The notes under the pieces were generated by a model. That model did no database searches. It was not told the origin of the DNA and was given only the letters and a program-made list of their open reading frames with translations. Below, in pieces: positions 33,306 through 44,165 of a DNA stretch of 64,000 nt. Each line of letters starts with the position of its first letter. Position 1 is the first letter of the stretch. The position numbers and the translations under genes were made by a program. The stretch is from Toxorhynchites rutilus septentrionalis (taxonomy: Eukaryota; Arthropoda; Insecta; Diptera; Culicidae). The stretch is taken from the NCBI RefSeq assembly GCF_029784135.1, contig NC_073744.1, positions 69,277,593 to 69,341,592 of the forward strand, written 5' to 3'.

Positions 33306-34849
33306 TACAACATTTATTTAAACTCTAGTTCGTTCAAAAAAGTAAACAAAGAAAGCCCGAGTCACGAAAACGTTTGTTCCTTTAATAGGAGAAACATCTG
33401 ATAGCATGCGGAAAAACGACAGCACGGGGAAAAAAAGCTGCAAGAAATTTATTTTTCAAGCAAAATGCACTTGAAAAAAAATTATGGACCCCGCATGACC
33501 CAGGTACTAACTGTTCGTACATTCTACGTGAGTAAATGGTAAATACAAGTGTCTATATTTATAGCAGAATATCGGCTTAACATCGATCCAGCTTTCGGGA
33601 TTTCGAACCAACGTCCAACGTTCAATCAATATCGGGTTGCTTTCGTATTGTTATTATTGCAATAATGACAAAAAATGTTATATTTTGTTCATCCATTTCC
33701 ATCAAATAAAGTTTCAACATGCAAAGTAGAGGAGAATGAACTGGAAAGTTTAGATCCTCTTTAAAACAAAGATCAGATCAGATCACATACAAAATGTAAT
33801 CGATTAATTTAAGAAGCAGAAGATCGGAACTTGGTGCAAATGAACTGTGTGGCGATGGACCGAGACTTTTCGGACTTGATCACTTGTTTATGCTGGCATA
33901 ATTTTCTGGGTAATGGGTTCACTATCTCGCTCGAATCATTTTGCTGCTGAGTGATTGGCGCATTGGTAATGCATACCTTCGCTGGTATTTTGTTGCCGGT
34001 GCCGTCTAGAGTGTTTGATTAGCGCAAGAATTGGATGAATTTCGCTGGCACAATACTCGTGCAATAGAAGAAGTGAACCAGCTGAAGATTTATTGAAGAA
34101 AGCAGCAAACCAGCGTATATACATCATCATTTATCCAGTATTTTGGGTGGTATATGATGCATCTAATTGGCATATACATACTTGGTAAATGCTTGCGAAT
34201 TAGTTTGGATAAATAAACGATTGGTATATGCATCTTATACGACTATTGTCATACGAAGATACGATTTATTGCAGACATAAAAAAGCAAATGGCGAAAAAT
34301 ATTTACGTCAACTTTTATTATAACCTCACGAATCGTCTGTATGTATGAAAATATTTATGGGATAAAAATGATGTATCAGGACGTTGCAAAAGTTTCTACC
34401 CATCTGTGCGTTGGTGGATCCGTACGAACCAGAGCATGATGGATGCATCCAATGTGGTCACGGATGTTGGAAGCAAGTTGGAAACCATGCTTGCAGCCTG
34501 CGTAAGAGTAACTTTCAACTATTGCTGCGCGAGTAGAAATCTCGCGTATTTTTTCAAAAGGATCTATCTACATTGATTGATCCTCTTTATTCACTTTTTC
34601 TTCTGATAACCGCGGCCTTGCAGACAGATTTGGCGCCAGTTTTGCCACATAGTTTGATAAACGAGGTTTTCTTCTACACGCCTGATCTTCGAACACATCA
34701 GGAAATGTTTTTATGTATGAGTCATTCACGAAAAAGAATGTCGATGAAGAAAATCGATCAATGTAGATAGGTTCTTTTCTAAAGTTACGCGAGAAATATT
34801 TCCTTTCGATTAATCGATAAATAGCGGAGCTTAAAAAAATGTAAGGGGT

Positions 34850-35718
34850 TGTATCAAAGACACGACCGCATATTTTCGACGTAGAACTACGCAATTACAT
34901 TATACAATCCACTTATTTACCACTTCGAATATTATTTTAGAATGCATCGAAACTTTTGTAATAGATTATGTTCTTCGTTACAAATAAATTTCATGAACGT
35001 CCTTTTACGTTTGGTATAATGCCTATGACTATCAAAATATGTGAACGGAAGAATTTTCAAACGATCATTGTATTTTCCATTTCCCTCTGAAATTATTGGA
35101 CATCTCATTACGTAGTTCTTGCAGCGAGTGCAAAATTACTCAACACCACAAATACCCCCGACCCGCATTTGTATTTGCATGTAAAGGTTGGTTTGATTTT
35201 TGATTATAGAGACTTTAAACTTTTTCGGTTCATTCATCTCTAGCCTTGAGAAAGGCCCTTGGAAAAACTTTATTCTACTCCTGCACTACACCTCCACCCT
35301 CATTGCCTTGAGAAAGGCACTCGATCCCTCGTCGTCCAGCAACTATGTTGTCCAGTCGGTGTCCACACAAGGAATGTATTTTGGTTAATTTTGGAGTCCG
35401 TGTTAGGGAAACACAGCTCAGTGGGAAAAAATAACCCCGATTGCATGTTTTGACAAAGCGGATTCCCCCAGGAAAAATTGACAAATCGGCAGAACAAATG
35501 TATGGGAAAAAAGGAAGTTCTTCCAGTTTACATGAATTTAAACTGTTTAGAGATTAGCGAATTATAATGTATAGCATACCAAAAAAATCTGAGAGAATTT
35601 CCGATTCGATTGGTATGCAAATCATGAGAATTCATTCACAGAGGAAATAGTTATTAACCTTAACTTTATTTCATAAAAAAGTGACCTGTTTTCTGATTTG
35701 GCACCCTTTCTGAAAGAC
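34850..35718 (-). mobile_element. palindrome-bordered repeat, copy C (inverted relative to B)
   Basis: The left edge carries GGGGTTGTATCAAAGACACG and the border GACGTAGAACTACGC (34878-34892); the right edge ends GGCACCCTTTCTGAAAGACG. Both edges align with copy B read on the opposite strand. The right palindrome is truncated. The interior (35000-35470) differs from copy B, so the two are different subtypes sharing ends. Confidence 0.58.
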
Positions 35719-36352
35719 GTCAAAAAGAGAATCGTCGCGAACTATCAGCGGTTTTCTTTCATTTGGTTCCGTCCTCACTCTGCAATTGAACTGCGCAGCC
35801 AACTCGCACACAATTTTCTTCTTTTCGCTCAAATATCAACCCCAAACTATAAATACTTTTGGTCCTACATTCTGCTTGAAGTGGAAACGAATCCACAGCA
35901 CATGATAGAGTAAGGTTTTCCTACTGGGATTTGAAAGCATTCTTCCATGAAAGATATGTTGTATTTAAAAAAATGTAATTTAATTCTATGCTGTATTTCC
36001 TGAACAGCTTGACCGATCCACAATCTTGTTATCGCAAATAAAATATATTTGACTAAACATTCAACGTTCTTCCTTTCTAATCAATTCCCTAGTTTTTCGT
36101 CAAACCGTGCCTAAGATGTCTACCCTCAGGTGAAACTTTAAAAATATTCGATTTAATGGTTCTTAAGATGTCGAGACTGAAGAGACTCTAACTGTTTATA
36201 TTCGTTCATACATTGATTCCAATGTTTTGGTTAAGTACTTCTTCAGTATCAGTCAAGCCACCGCGGGTATTACCAACTATCAAACTTCAAGAATTATAGC
36301 TGTAATATCGATCTACGATAGGTTTGTTTGAATAAATTTTAATATTCCTTAC

Positions 36353-36719
36353 CTGGAATTCCTTCCTCGCAGTTCTCCATTATATCAACTAACATCAGAT
36401 TTTCGAAGTTCCGCTGGCCGTACCCAAGGTCAGGATCGTCCCGCCGGATAAATCTCCACTGGCGCTGGCGTTGAGCTTGAGGGTTGTTTCGATCTCTGAC
36501 TCCACCCCGGTCCAGTGTGGCTTCCTCCAGCTCTTCTTCGTCGAATTTCGCCGCCAAACCCTGCTCGAGGATCGACGCACCACTTTCGAGCTTCTTGAAG
36601 TTATCGATGAACTCGGATCCGCCGAGGCTGGTATACCAGGCGGATGAATAGTCAACAATCCAGTGCAATAACTGACGGCCAAAGTGATCAGTTATTGGAT
36701 CGTGGATCGCATCGACCAT
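36353..36719 (-). CDS. lute: probable exon 1 of the lute/BTBD6-like gene (N-terminal extension)
   Basis: ATG at 36719 with an in-frame TAG eight codons upstream; donor CCAG|GTAAGG at 36353. Encodes 122 residues (MVDAIHDPITDHFGRQLLHW, WYTSLGGSEFIDNFKKLE, then an acidic/Arg-Gln segment ending MENCEEGIP). I do not recognise a domain here. The exon leaves in phase 1, exactly what exon 2 needs (G|TT), and the resulting 719-residue model has no stop. Composition is clearly more coding-like than its surroundings. It could still belong to a separate transcript with an exon I did not find. Confidence 0.55.
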
Positions 36720-38342
36720 TGCGAATGCCTTGGACCAAGCTTCGCTATTTAGGGGTTCTGAACCGTTGCTTCCACGTCGCTAATGAATATTTCGTTCTGC
36801 TTCCGTTTAATTTGCGTTAGAGGTTCGTTGATTTTCAATTAGCACAGTGCTTCAGGCAGCTATTTCGTCTTCGATTCTACCTCGCTGTAGTTTCACACAA
36901 CAGTCCGATCTCCATGTCGTAACGACGTACGTCTTCAGCACTGATAAGAAGCTGGGGAGGGGGAACATGAAAACAAAGCACAATCAGTCAACAAATTCTC
37001 TTTGCGGGTTTAATACAGCAGTGTCCATTGCTGCAAGCAAATGAGCACGTATGAAACGATTCTTATCGCAATGGGTGGCTTTTATTTCTGTTCTGCATAA
37101 TGTAGCAAGTGTTTTGTTAGCGACAACAAATGATAATTTGCTACTTTTCTTGTAACCTGTCGGGTAAACAGTTCTCTCGACAGCGATGTAGACAACTGAT
37201 ATAGCAATTACAATCAATCAGCGCCATTGTATAGCCCGAACTTTGGAGGGTGAACTCCGCACAATACTTCCGTACACTGAGCACCATTCTTCAAACCGAA
37301 AATTCATTACACAATTCCGTCGCTTGATCAGTGCATTGTGAACCACTCACTCCGCAAATGCTGCGATATCAAGCGAACCACTAAAAATAACTGCCACATA
37401 TAAAATGTTTGTCCTGACTCTTTCGATCTGTACAAACAACAAAAAAGACAAAAAAATTGTGCAAAGTCACCTAGCATCTTCTGATGAACGTTTCAATGAC
37501 TACCACCGGTGAGCTTACGGTACGTTCTGAACATGACTCAAACCAATCATTTCTCCCCGGCGAAGCAAAGTCATATTCACTTTCAGCGGCGCAACACGAC
37601 GCGCGTGTTGGGTTTTGCAAATTGTCGATGAATAAATAATGTCAATTCGATCGCTTTATTTGTTGCTTACGTATGGCTTGTGTTGACTTGTGCGCTATCA
37701 CAGCTACAAGTGGGTGTATGCGCTGCATACACAGCCTGATTAAATCACCACAATTAGAGAATAAATATTCATTTTCACTGCTACTTATTAATAGACTCGA
37801 TTTTCGTTGATGATCGAATGAAAACCCTACCGAATGGAAGGAACTCGTGAAAAAGAACTGCTCTGAATACGCCCCTCAATCTGACTGACGACGATTCTTT
37901 TGGTGAATGGTCAACAGCAGCGCAACTAGAAATGGCTGCTTTTTCTTCTTTTTCTTAGGTAGTAATCGACTTTCCGTTCTCGTTGCAGAATATTTCGTAA
38001 ACAAGGCTTTCAACGGGCTCGTCGCGATCACCACGGGCGGTTGCGGACAGGAATCCGTTTTGTTTTGTTTTGTTTCCTTTTGTTGTTCCACTTTGAATGC
38101 TTCCTCGCTGTGTTATTTCAATCCACAGATCGCAAGTTCCAGAGTATAGAACGAAGCTTTGACTCCAAGACAAGTGGTATTTACAATTCGAGGACAGATT
38201 GGTAAATCCTGTCAAACTCTTTCTGTTTTGGTTAAAAATAGTTTCAAACCTGTTTTCGGCAAGATTTCGGTTATTTAAAAAATCAAGAAAATAATAAAAT
38301 TACGCATATATTTCATTTTAGATTTGTTTCATTTTATATTTT
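36720..38342. other. upstream flank of the lute-like gene; no other gene seen
   Basis: The first few hundred bases should hold the 5' UTR and promoter of exon 1 (minus strand). GC is higher at 37550-37620 (GGCGCAACACGACGCGCGTG). No confident TATA/Inr pair was found. The open frames on both strands have no recognisable product. Confidence 0.4.
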
Positions 38343-38554
38343 ACTAGCTGACCCGGCAAAATTTCGTCACGCCCAAAATGGATTTTTTGTTATCAATACC
38401 TTCAAACATTCACGTTTTCTTACTAAGCGAACGTTCAGGGGCCCAACCGCAGAACTATTCATCGATCTACTAATTGACCCTCTACAATTTGCTTTTACTA
38501 TAAATTTCCTAGTACTTCTATCAAAACTCGTCATAATAATAATTATCGTCCGCT
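38343..38554 (+). repeat. ACTAGCTGACCCGGCA-type dispersed repeat, 5' fragment
   Basis: Starts ACTAGCTGACCCGGCAAAAT and runs parallel to 48881-49080 (TTGTTATCAATACCTTCAAA, CGCAGAACT, TTTACTATAAA, CCTAGTA). The same opening is widespread in arthropod genomes as a repeat of unsettled class. It is cut off where the LINE relic begins. Confidence 0.65.
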
Positions 38555-39330
38555 CTTTAGAATCGAGAAAACAAATTGATGCGGTGTACACAGATTTTTC
38601 GGCAGGGTTTGATGTAATCAATCATGACATCGCAGTAGCTAAGCTTCATCGTCTTGGATTGAACGGTTCACTTTGAAATGCCTCCACTCCTACCTCGCTG
38701 ACCGTGTAATGTCAGTTAAAAAAGGTGAAACAATATCTACTCTTTTCCGAGCAACATCTGGTGTTCCCCAGGGCAGTCTCCATGGTCCTTATCTTTTTTT
38801 GTTGTATCTCAACGATGTCAACTTTAGCTTGAAGTGTCTCAAACTCTCGTATGCAGATGACTTCAAATTGTTCCTTCCAGCTTTTACAAGAGCAACATCT
38901 TCATCGAATAGTGTGCAACCAACAGGAGGTTTTTGAATCCATCAAAGTGTTCGGTAATATCGTTCTCACTCAAGCGATCGTCTATAAGCTTCGAGTATAA
39001 GCTACATGGTGTTTAATTGGATCGTGTCAGCACTATTAACACATTGCGGACCGCTCACGAGATTTCTCGTGTTTCGCGTTCCGTCTATTACGGATTGATC
39101 ACGAAATAATCCGTGTTTCTACACTTGATGGTTAAATTCTTGGTCTGCCAAGAATCTAACAAGGCCTACCGATGGCTCGCCTTCGTCTCATCCACACCGA
39201 AGGAAACGATCTCATTCGTGTAATCCGAACAAATGAAGCGTACAAGTTTGCCCCAAAACGTGCGATCCTTAATGTGTTAAAGACCTTATGCTGGATTCGA
39301 AACTCACCTTTCGTGATCATGTATCCTATA
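38555..39330 (+). pseudogene. LINE reverse transcriptase relic, 5' part
   Basis: Frames broken by stops and shifts spell RT motifs in order: VYTDFSAGFDVINHD (38590-38630), SGVPQGS...P (about 38760), LSYADDFKLF (38850-38870) and LDSKLTFRDHVSY (39290-39328). The catalytic YADD is still readable. The relic stops abruptly at the terminal repeat of the 2.9-kb insertion and resumes at 42243. Confidence 0.75.
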
Positions 39331-40319
39331 GGGGCTGTCCACATATCACAACTTTAGGGAGGTAGGGGTTACGAAAATGTCCATGCTTGCCCACGGTGAG
39401 GAGGAAGGGGGTTTAGATAAAGATAATCTACGTGGACACGTTAAATGAATATTGAAAAAATAGAATCACTTCTGTTTTCAACAATACGTTAAACCTATTC
39501 TGCATTTCAAAGAAAAGCCTTATTGATCAATCAATGGTTGAGCTTTCTGATACTCTGGTAGTCGTTTCTGATATCGTTGAACTTCTTTCCGAAATGTGTA
39601 TTCTGAAAATGACGTACATGAACTGAAAGCGATCGATTTACTTTCATTTGTTTTAGAGTCATTGAAGAAAATGAAAGATGAAGACGCCACCAAAGTAAAA
39701 ACTACGTTTCTTTTTTTAGAACTCCCAAGTTTTGCGAAAATGGAGCACGAAAAACAAATACGGTACGAAATACGGTCTGCACAGACCGTATTTCTGGATA
39801 AGTGGCCCTAGTAATGTTTGTTTAAGAATGAGCGAATTTTTCAGATGAGATATTGGTTCTTGCGAAATGTTTTCGCTAAAGTCATTCACATTGAATTACG
39901 AAATCATACGAATCGTCCTACAACGAAAACAAGTTGTACGAGTCTGATGAAAGAAATTCATATCAATCACAAATGTGACTTAAAGTATTTCTAGGACTCG
40001 ATACAATACAATATTAGAAATTTCAGTGGAATATAAATAGAAATTTGAAAAAATTATTTATTATCCTGTAGTAAGCTTGAATGTTGCTTACATCGTTCAA
40101 TCGATGTGAAACTGAGCAACATTTTTCATATCTTGCTGCACCCATCTTGATTGTCTGGTTCCAACTTTCAGATGTGGGCAGAGGCAACTGTCAAAGCAAA
40201 GGAAAAGTTTGGGAAGTTCTTTCTTTTTTCACTCTTTCGCAAGAGATCCCGCGCAACATTCGGATTGGTTGTCGAAAAAAAGTTCACAAAAACACTACTA
40301 TTGGCTTGTCCGGGAAGTT

Positions 40320-40745
40320 TGTATCAACACTGATGATAATCAAATCGAGATGCCGATCAAGAGTAATCCTCAGTACACGACACATGAAATACTAGATTCA
40401 TTACAAACATTCATATTCATGAGTGAACCTGGAACATGAGGAACCCTGTTTACGTAAAACGTTGCAATGTATGATTCTTCACTATTTGATCGAAAGTTAA
40501 ATGAATGGATCGTGTTTCTATCAGCGACTCGCTTTATAAACGCAATGAAAACTCGCAGTTTTCAAACAAATCGCGATGGACGATGAAAAGTTTATTCTTT
40601 AGGGCAAGCGAAATGAACCTCTATTAGTTATCCCTGAAGCCGATCTTTACTTGGAGGAAGTCGTTCATGGAGTCTGGTGGAATTGGGAATTCTGTTTTAT
40701 GAATTTAGAAACAATTGACAACACGTGGAGACTGTAGTCTTAAAA
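40320..40745 (+). pseudogene. mariner-like transposase relic
   Basis: Fragments in the right order: NQIEMPIKSNPQYTTHEILD (about 40337-40396), resembling the mariner helix-turn-helix region, then MDDEKFIL (40576) and VVHGVWWNWEF (about 40660-40695), resembling the GDEKWILY...WWDWKG block around the second catalytic Asp. Several stops and frame changes interrupt it. The C-terminal third box was not found. Confidence 0.55.
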
Positions 40746-41290
40746 CTTGAGAAGACATACAACCGAACCTGGATTCCACTAGTTCTGAATACAACGACAG
40801 ACTTGGGGATGGATGGCAATCTGCTGCACTTTGTGAAAAACCTGGCGTCATATCGAACCATCGAGGTAAATGTTGGGTAAACCAGTTTTAGGCGCCTCCA
40901 CGAAGAAACTCAAGATTCCATCCAGATTCCAAGATTCCATTGTTCGCATCAACCTATACGACGGCAACTTGAGGATGAACTGGGTCTCTCGTTTTTTTTT
41001 AACCATTACCAAACCTCACCGGAGTAATATCTAATGATCCGTTTACGGGTGGCCAGAGATGGTCTCTAACTGACGTGCCTGGCCAGAGGTAAACTTCACT
41101 GCGAATTATCTTTGGCTTGCTACATTCCATATCAACAGGGCCGGCGCTGAAGTAGGGGAACCACCGTTTGGCATCTTCGTGGACGCGGCGAAAATCTCCA
41201 GAACTGCGAGCTTCCTTGTCTAAACCAGCGGAGGCGAGGAGACGCATCTGACTATCTTAACAAAAAAAAAATCTTACAACAGGTGACGGG

Positions 41291-41668
41291 ATGCTGGTGG
41301 TCCGAGTGGACCAGGTGACCATCACAAACAACTTCAGAGCTGGGACGAGGTCAGTGGGCCTAAAACGAACTTTTGTTAATTCATCTCACGAAAATTGTTC
41401 GTTGAAACATCTTAAAGCGGTTCGAAAAATCAAAGGTTCCATAACCAGAATCGAAGACGTGAAAGCGATGAAGGAGCAGCGAATCCTGTCCAGACTAAGA
41501 ACCAGCCACTGCAAAATATCAGATAACCTCAACATGAGATTCTTCCATCCCCTTTGCGATCTGTGCGAGATCCGCAATTCGGTCGAACAAATCGTTTGTG
41601 TTTGCCTGAAATACAAGAACCTCCGGAAGTTTGACGGGATCAGCGGGAGCATTTGTGGTCATCCTTGA
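41291..41668 (+). pseudogene. LINE C-terminal fragment (zinc-binding tail)
   Basis: The frame reads SRLRTSHCKISDNLNMRFFH followed by PLCDLCEIRNSVEQIVCVC and KYKNLRKF. This is the C-x2-C...H/E...C tail that closes many I/Jockey/R1-type ORF2 proteins. No RT or RNase H precedes it in readable form. Confidence 0.4.
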
Positions 41669-42242
41669 AGATAACCCTTCATAAACTGCTACACTGCTTT
41701 ATTTTCTCAAAAATGGCAACTTGTATTTGGAAATTTGAATAAGAAATTTTGATCCAAAGATCCTTGTTTTTTCCCCTCTATGTTTCATCGCCATTGGTCT
41801 GGGGTCTTGGTAATCGGTAATAGGTCGTTCTTGCTGGGACGAATCAGCTTAGGAGTTTCAAAAGGGTAGAGGATAGCTGGAAATCTACAAAAATTGAGAA
41901 TAAAAAACGTAATATAACTTAATAATAACGTTAATGGAATTTGGGAGAAACTAAACAGCTATACAATAATTTCACGGGAAATGTTGGGGAACAAATTGAG
42001 AACAAACCGCTACTATTTAAAAAGCTTACATTTCTATCAATGTCAAGCCATAGAATCGGAAATAAAAATACATTTAAAATGGAATTTAATGCCAATTGAA
42101 TTATTTTCTAAATTTGTTGTCAAAATGGAGAAATGTGGACAACAAGGGGAGGGGTATAGATAATGTCCACGATTGCCCACGGAGGGGAAGAGGGGTGTCT
42201 GAAATCGTGCTTTTTCTGTCCACGTGGTATGTGGACAGCCGC

Positions 42243-42771
42243 ATATCATCTCTAAAGCATTCAGAACACTCGGATTGATCTTCCGCGTCACAAAGCGATT
42301 CAGGACGTGCACTGCATCAAGACTTTTTATTGTTCGTTGGTTCGCTCGATTCTAGAATATGCTTGTGTGGTGTGGTCGTCTTACTACCAAAACAGCATTC
42401 AGCGACTTGTGTCGACTCAGTGGTAATTCATCCGATTCGCACTACGAAATTTACCATGGAATAATCCGATAAATCTCCCTGGTTACGAAGATCGATGCAA
42501 ACTGATAGGACTCTACTCATTAGTTTCACGAAGAAACGTTGCAAAGGCCTTATTTACCTTTCAATAACTTCAAACATGGACGGTCCTGAGCTCGTCCAGT
42601 TGATCAATTTGAATATAAATAGTCGTAATTTGCGTTCTCGTAATTTAATGTACCTCTCCTCAACACGAACAAATTACGCATACCATGAACCTGTAATTGG
42701 CATGTGCAGTGTGTTCAACCGTTGTAGCTCCTGTTTTGACTGTCATCTATCTCGTTCGTTCCTCAAATAAT
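42243..42771 (+). pseudogene. LINE reverse transcriptase relic, 3' part
   Basis: Continues the relic that stops at 39330: LGLIFRVTKRF, then the thumb segment VRSILEYACVVWSSYYQNSI (about 42330-42395) and a tail with many stops. Together with the left part it spans the RT palm to the C-terminus. It ends where the 373-bp MITE begins. Confidence 0.7.
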
Positions 42772-43144
42772 GGGCCTGATTCTCGAATACAATTCACGGT
42801 GGAAACGAAATGAAGTGTATTCGTGATGACAACGATACGGTGTCGACGTCTGGATACGATAATTTTTTCCCACTAAAACTTATCATTATAAGAACAAATT
42901 ATCTTCAGATGAAATGTTTGTGTGATATTGTTTTACCACATGAAGAAAACAAAGTTTTCCATTCACATTGAACACCAATTAGAAACGGAGAAGTTGATTT
43001 TCATTGATAATTTTTATTTGAAAAGTGCTCATTCTGCCTGAAAACCCATTATTATCTATAACGCTTCACTAACTCGTGGAAAGTAGTTTAATGGCGTGCC
43101 GTGCATTTCGTTTTCACCGTGAACTGTATTCGAGAATCAGCCCC
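42772..43144. mobile_element. 373-bp MITE with 41-bp terminal inverted repeats
   Basis: Ends GGGCCTGATTCTCGAATACA... and, on the minus strand, GGGGCTGATTCTCGAATACA... agree at 38 of 41 positions. AAT flanks both sides (42769-42771 and 43145-43147) as a likely 3-bp target duplication. The interior is AT-rich with no ORF. A 3-bp duplication would fit a PIF/Harbinger-type helper, but the AAT sequence is not the usual TWA. Confidence 0.85.
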
Positions 43145-43147
43145 AAT

Positions 43148-43609
43148 GTATGTTGTCGCATAATGTTTTATTTCTAATATAAAAGTTTTAGTAGGCTTAT
43201 TAGAAATAGATTAATATAATAGTACTTAAGTATCAAACATTAGGGCAAATATAGCCTGTTTTAGTTGTGAAATAAACAAAACACAACATGTTTGATACTG
43301 AAAATAGAATAAAATGAAGGCATCTCAAATGGGACGATTCACCCTCGAGCTTTGTACTTACACATTTTTTACACTTTTGGTGATCAGTTTTTATTTATAT
43401 AGTTATAAGATATTGGATTGCGTTTTTTTCAACTGAAAGTCTATTTCCACTTTCGAACAAAGATAAATTTCGTTAGTACAAACATCAAATGGACTAATAA
43501 CGCTTGTCACAATGTAATTGTGACATGTGAATTTAATTTTTCGAATTTTACCATTTTCTTCATAGTTTTCCGAAAATTTTCAATTGTCATGTTTCTTTGG
43601 AATATGGTT
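43148..43609. other. intergenic, no gene seen; 12-bp inverted repeat
   Basis: AGTATCAAACAT (43229-43240) and ATGTTTGATACT (43288-43299) are exact inverted copies 47 bases apart. Nothing else recognisable. Confidence 0.5.
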
Positions 43610-44165
43610 GGTTGAAATATGTACAATATTTTTATGGGACCCCATCCACCTTCCAGAGGAAGAAGGGATGTAAAACCTTCATAGACACATTTCGGGTACC
43701 CAAAACCTCTCACATGCCGAATTTGGCTCCATTTTCTTGATTAGTTCTCGAGTTAGGTAGACCCCCCTTCAGAGAGGGAGGAACGAGTGTCGAACCACCA
43801 CAGAAACATTTGTTGCCTCTTAAAACCTCCACATGCCGAATTAGGTTCCATTTGCTTGATTAGTTCTCGAGTTGTGCAAACCTTGACACCATATCAGCTT
43901 TTCTTGTCCCTTAAAACTGCCACTTGCTAAATTTGGTTTTAGTTTCTTGATTAGATCTCGAGTTATGCAGAATTTTGTGTTTCATTTATATGGAAGCACC
44001 CCCTTAGAGAGAGGGCAAGGGGTCTCGAATCATCATAAGAACTTTCCCCGGTCCTAAAACCTTTACATACAAATTTTAACGCCGATTGGTTTAGTAATTT
44101 CCAAGTCTATAAGAATCAGACAGAAAGACAGACAGACATAACTCCATTTTTATATCTGTAGATAT
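43610..44165. repeat. degenerate tandem ~115-130-bp units (3' part of the ACTAGCTGACCC repeat family)
   Basis: Four units share AGAGAGGGAGG, AACCACCATAGAAACATTT, AAAACCTCCACATGCC, AATTTGG, TTTGCTTGATTAGTTCTCGA and TTTGTGTTTCATTTGTATGG. The run ends with CAGACAGAAAGACAGACAGA and ATATCTGTAGATA, which looks like a family terminus. The same units occur at 49190-49510 behind the ACTAGCTGACCC start, linking the two halves. Confidence 0.7.

Larger units (their letters stand above)
22400..36352 (-). other. intron 1 of the lute-like gene (~14 kb), repeat-rich
   Basis: Runs from the donor CCAG|GTAAGG at 36353 to the acceptor at 22400. It contains a MITE (23053-23308), related inverted modules (27022-27199), a 21-bp tandem repeat, a SINE-like repeat (31321-31600) and three pieces of the palindrome-bordered family (30735, 31613-32820, 34850-35718). 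Outside these (23309-24885, 25060-27021, 27340-30734, 32821-34849) I see no gene. Confidence 0.65.
39331..42242. mobile_element. 2.9-kb terminal-inverted-repeat element inside the LINE relic
   Basis: Left end GGGGCTGTCCACATA and right end, on the minus strand, GCGGCTGTCCACATA (one mismatch). ATA flanks both ends as a possible target duplication. Subterminal direct repeats (AATGTCCAYGMTTGCCCACGG at about 39380 and 42160) lie inside both ends. Joining the flanks restores a continuous LINE frame, which confirms the insertion. The plus-strand frame at 39596-39811 has a BESS-like stretch (FLFLELPSFAKMEHEKQIRY), weakly suggesting a MADF/BESS accessory protein. It contains younger relics listed separately. 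Confidence 0.65.

Noticed and set aside
35698..35913. 71-codon plus-strand frame
   Set aside because: Overlaps the end of repeat copy C; the apparent start lies within the repeat terminus.
39530..39620. Minus-strand peptide resembling a transposase N-terminus in the 2.9-kb element
   Set aside because: Too short and overlapping the plus-strand BESS-like frame; no decisive residues.
40999..41247. Minus-strand frame with Trp/Arg-rich peptide inside the 2.9-kb element
   Set aside because: No motif or family could be recognised and neighbouring frames show LINE or mariner debris instead.
43610..44165. CRISPR-like array
   Set aside because: Units are degenerate, of variable length and without spacers; the host is clearly a eukaryote.
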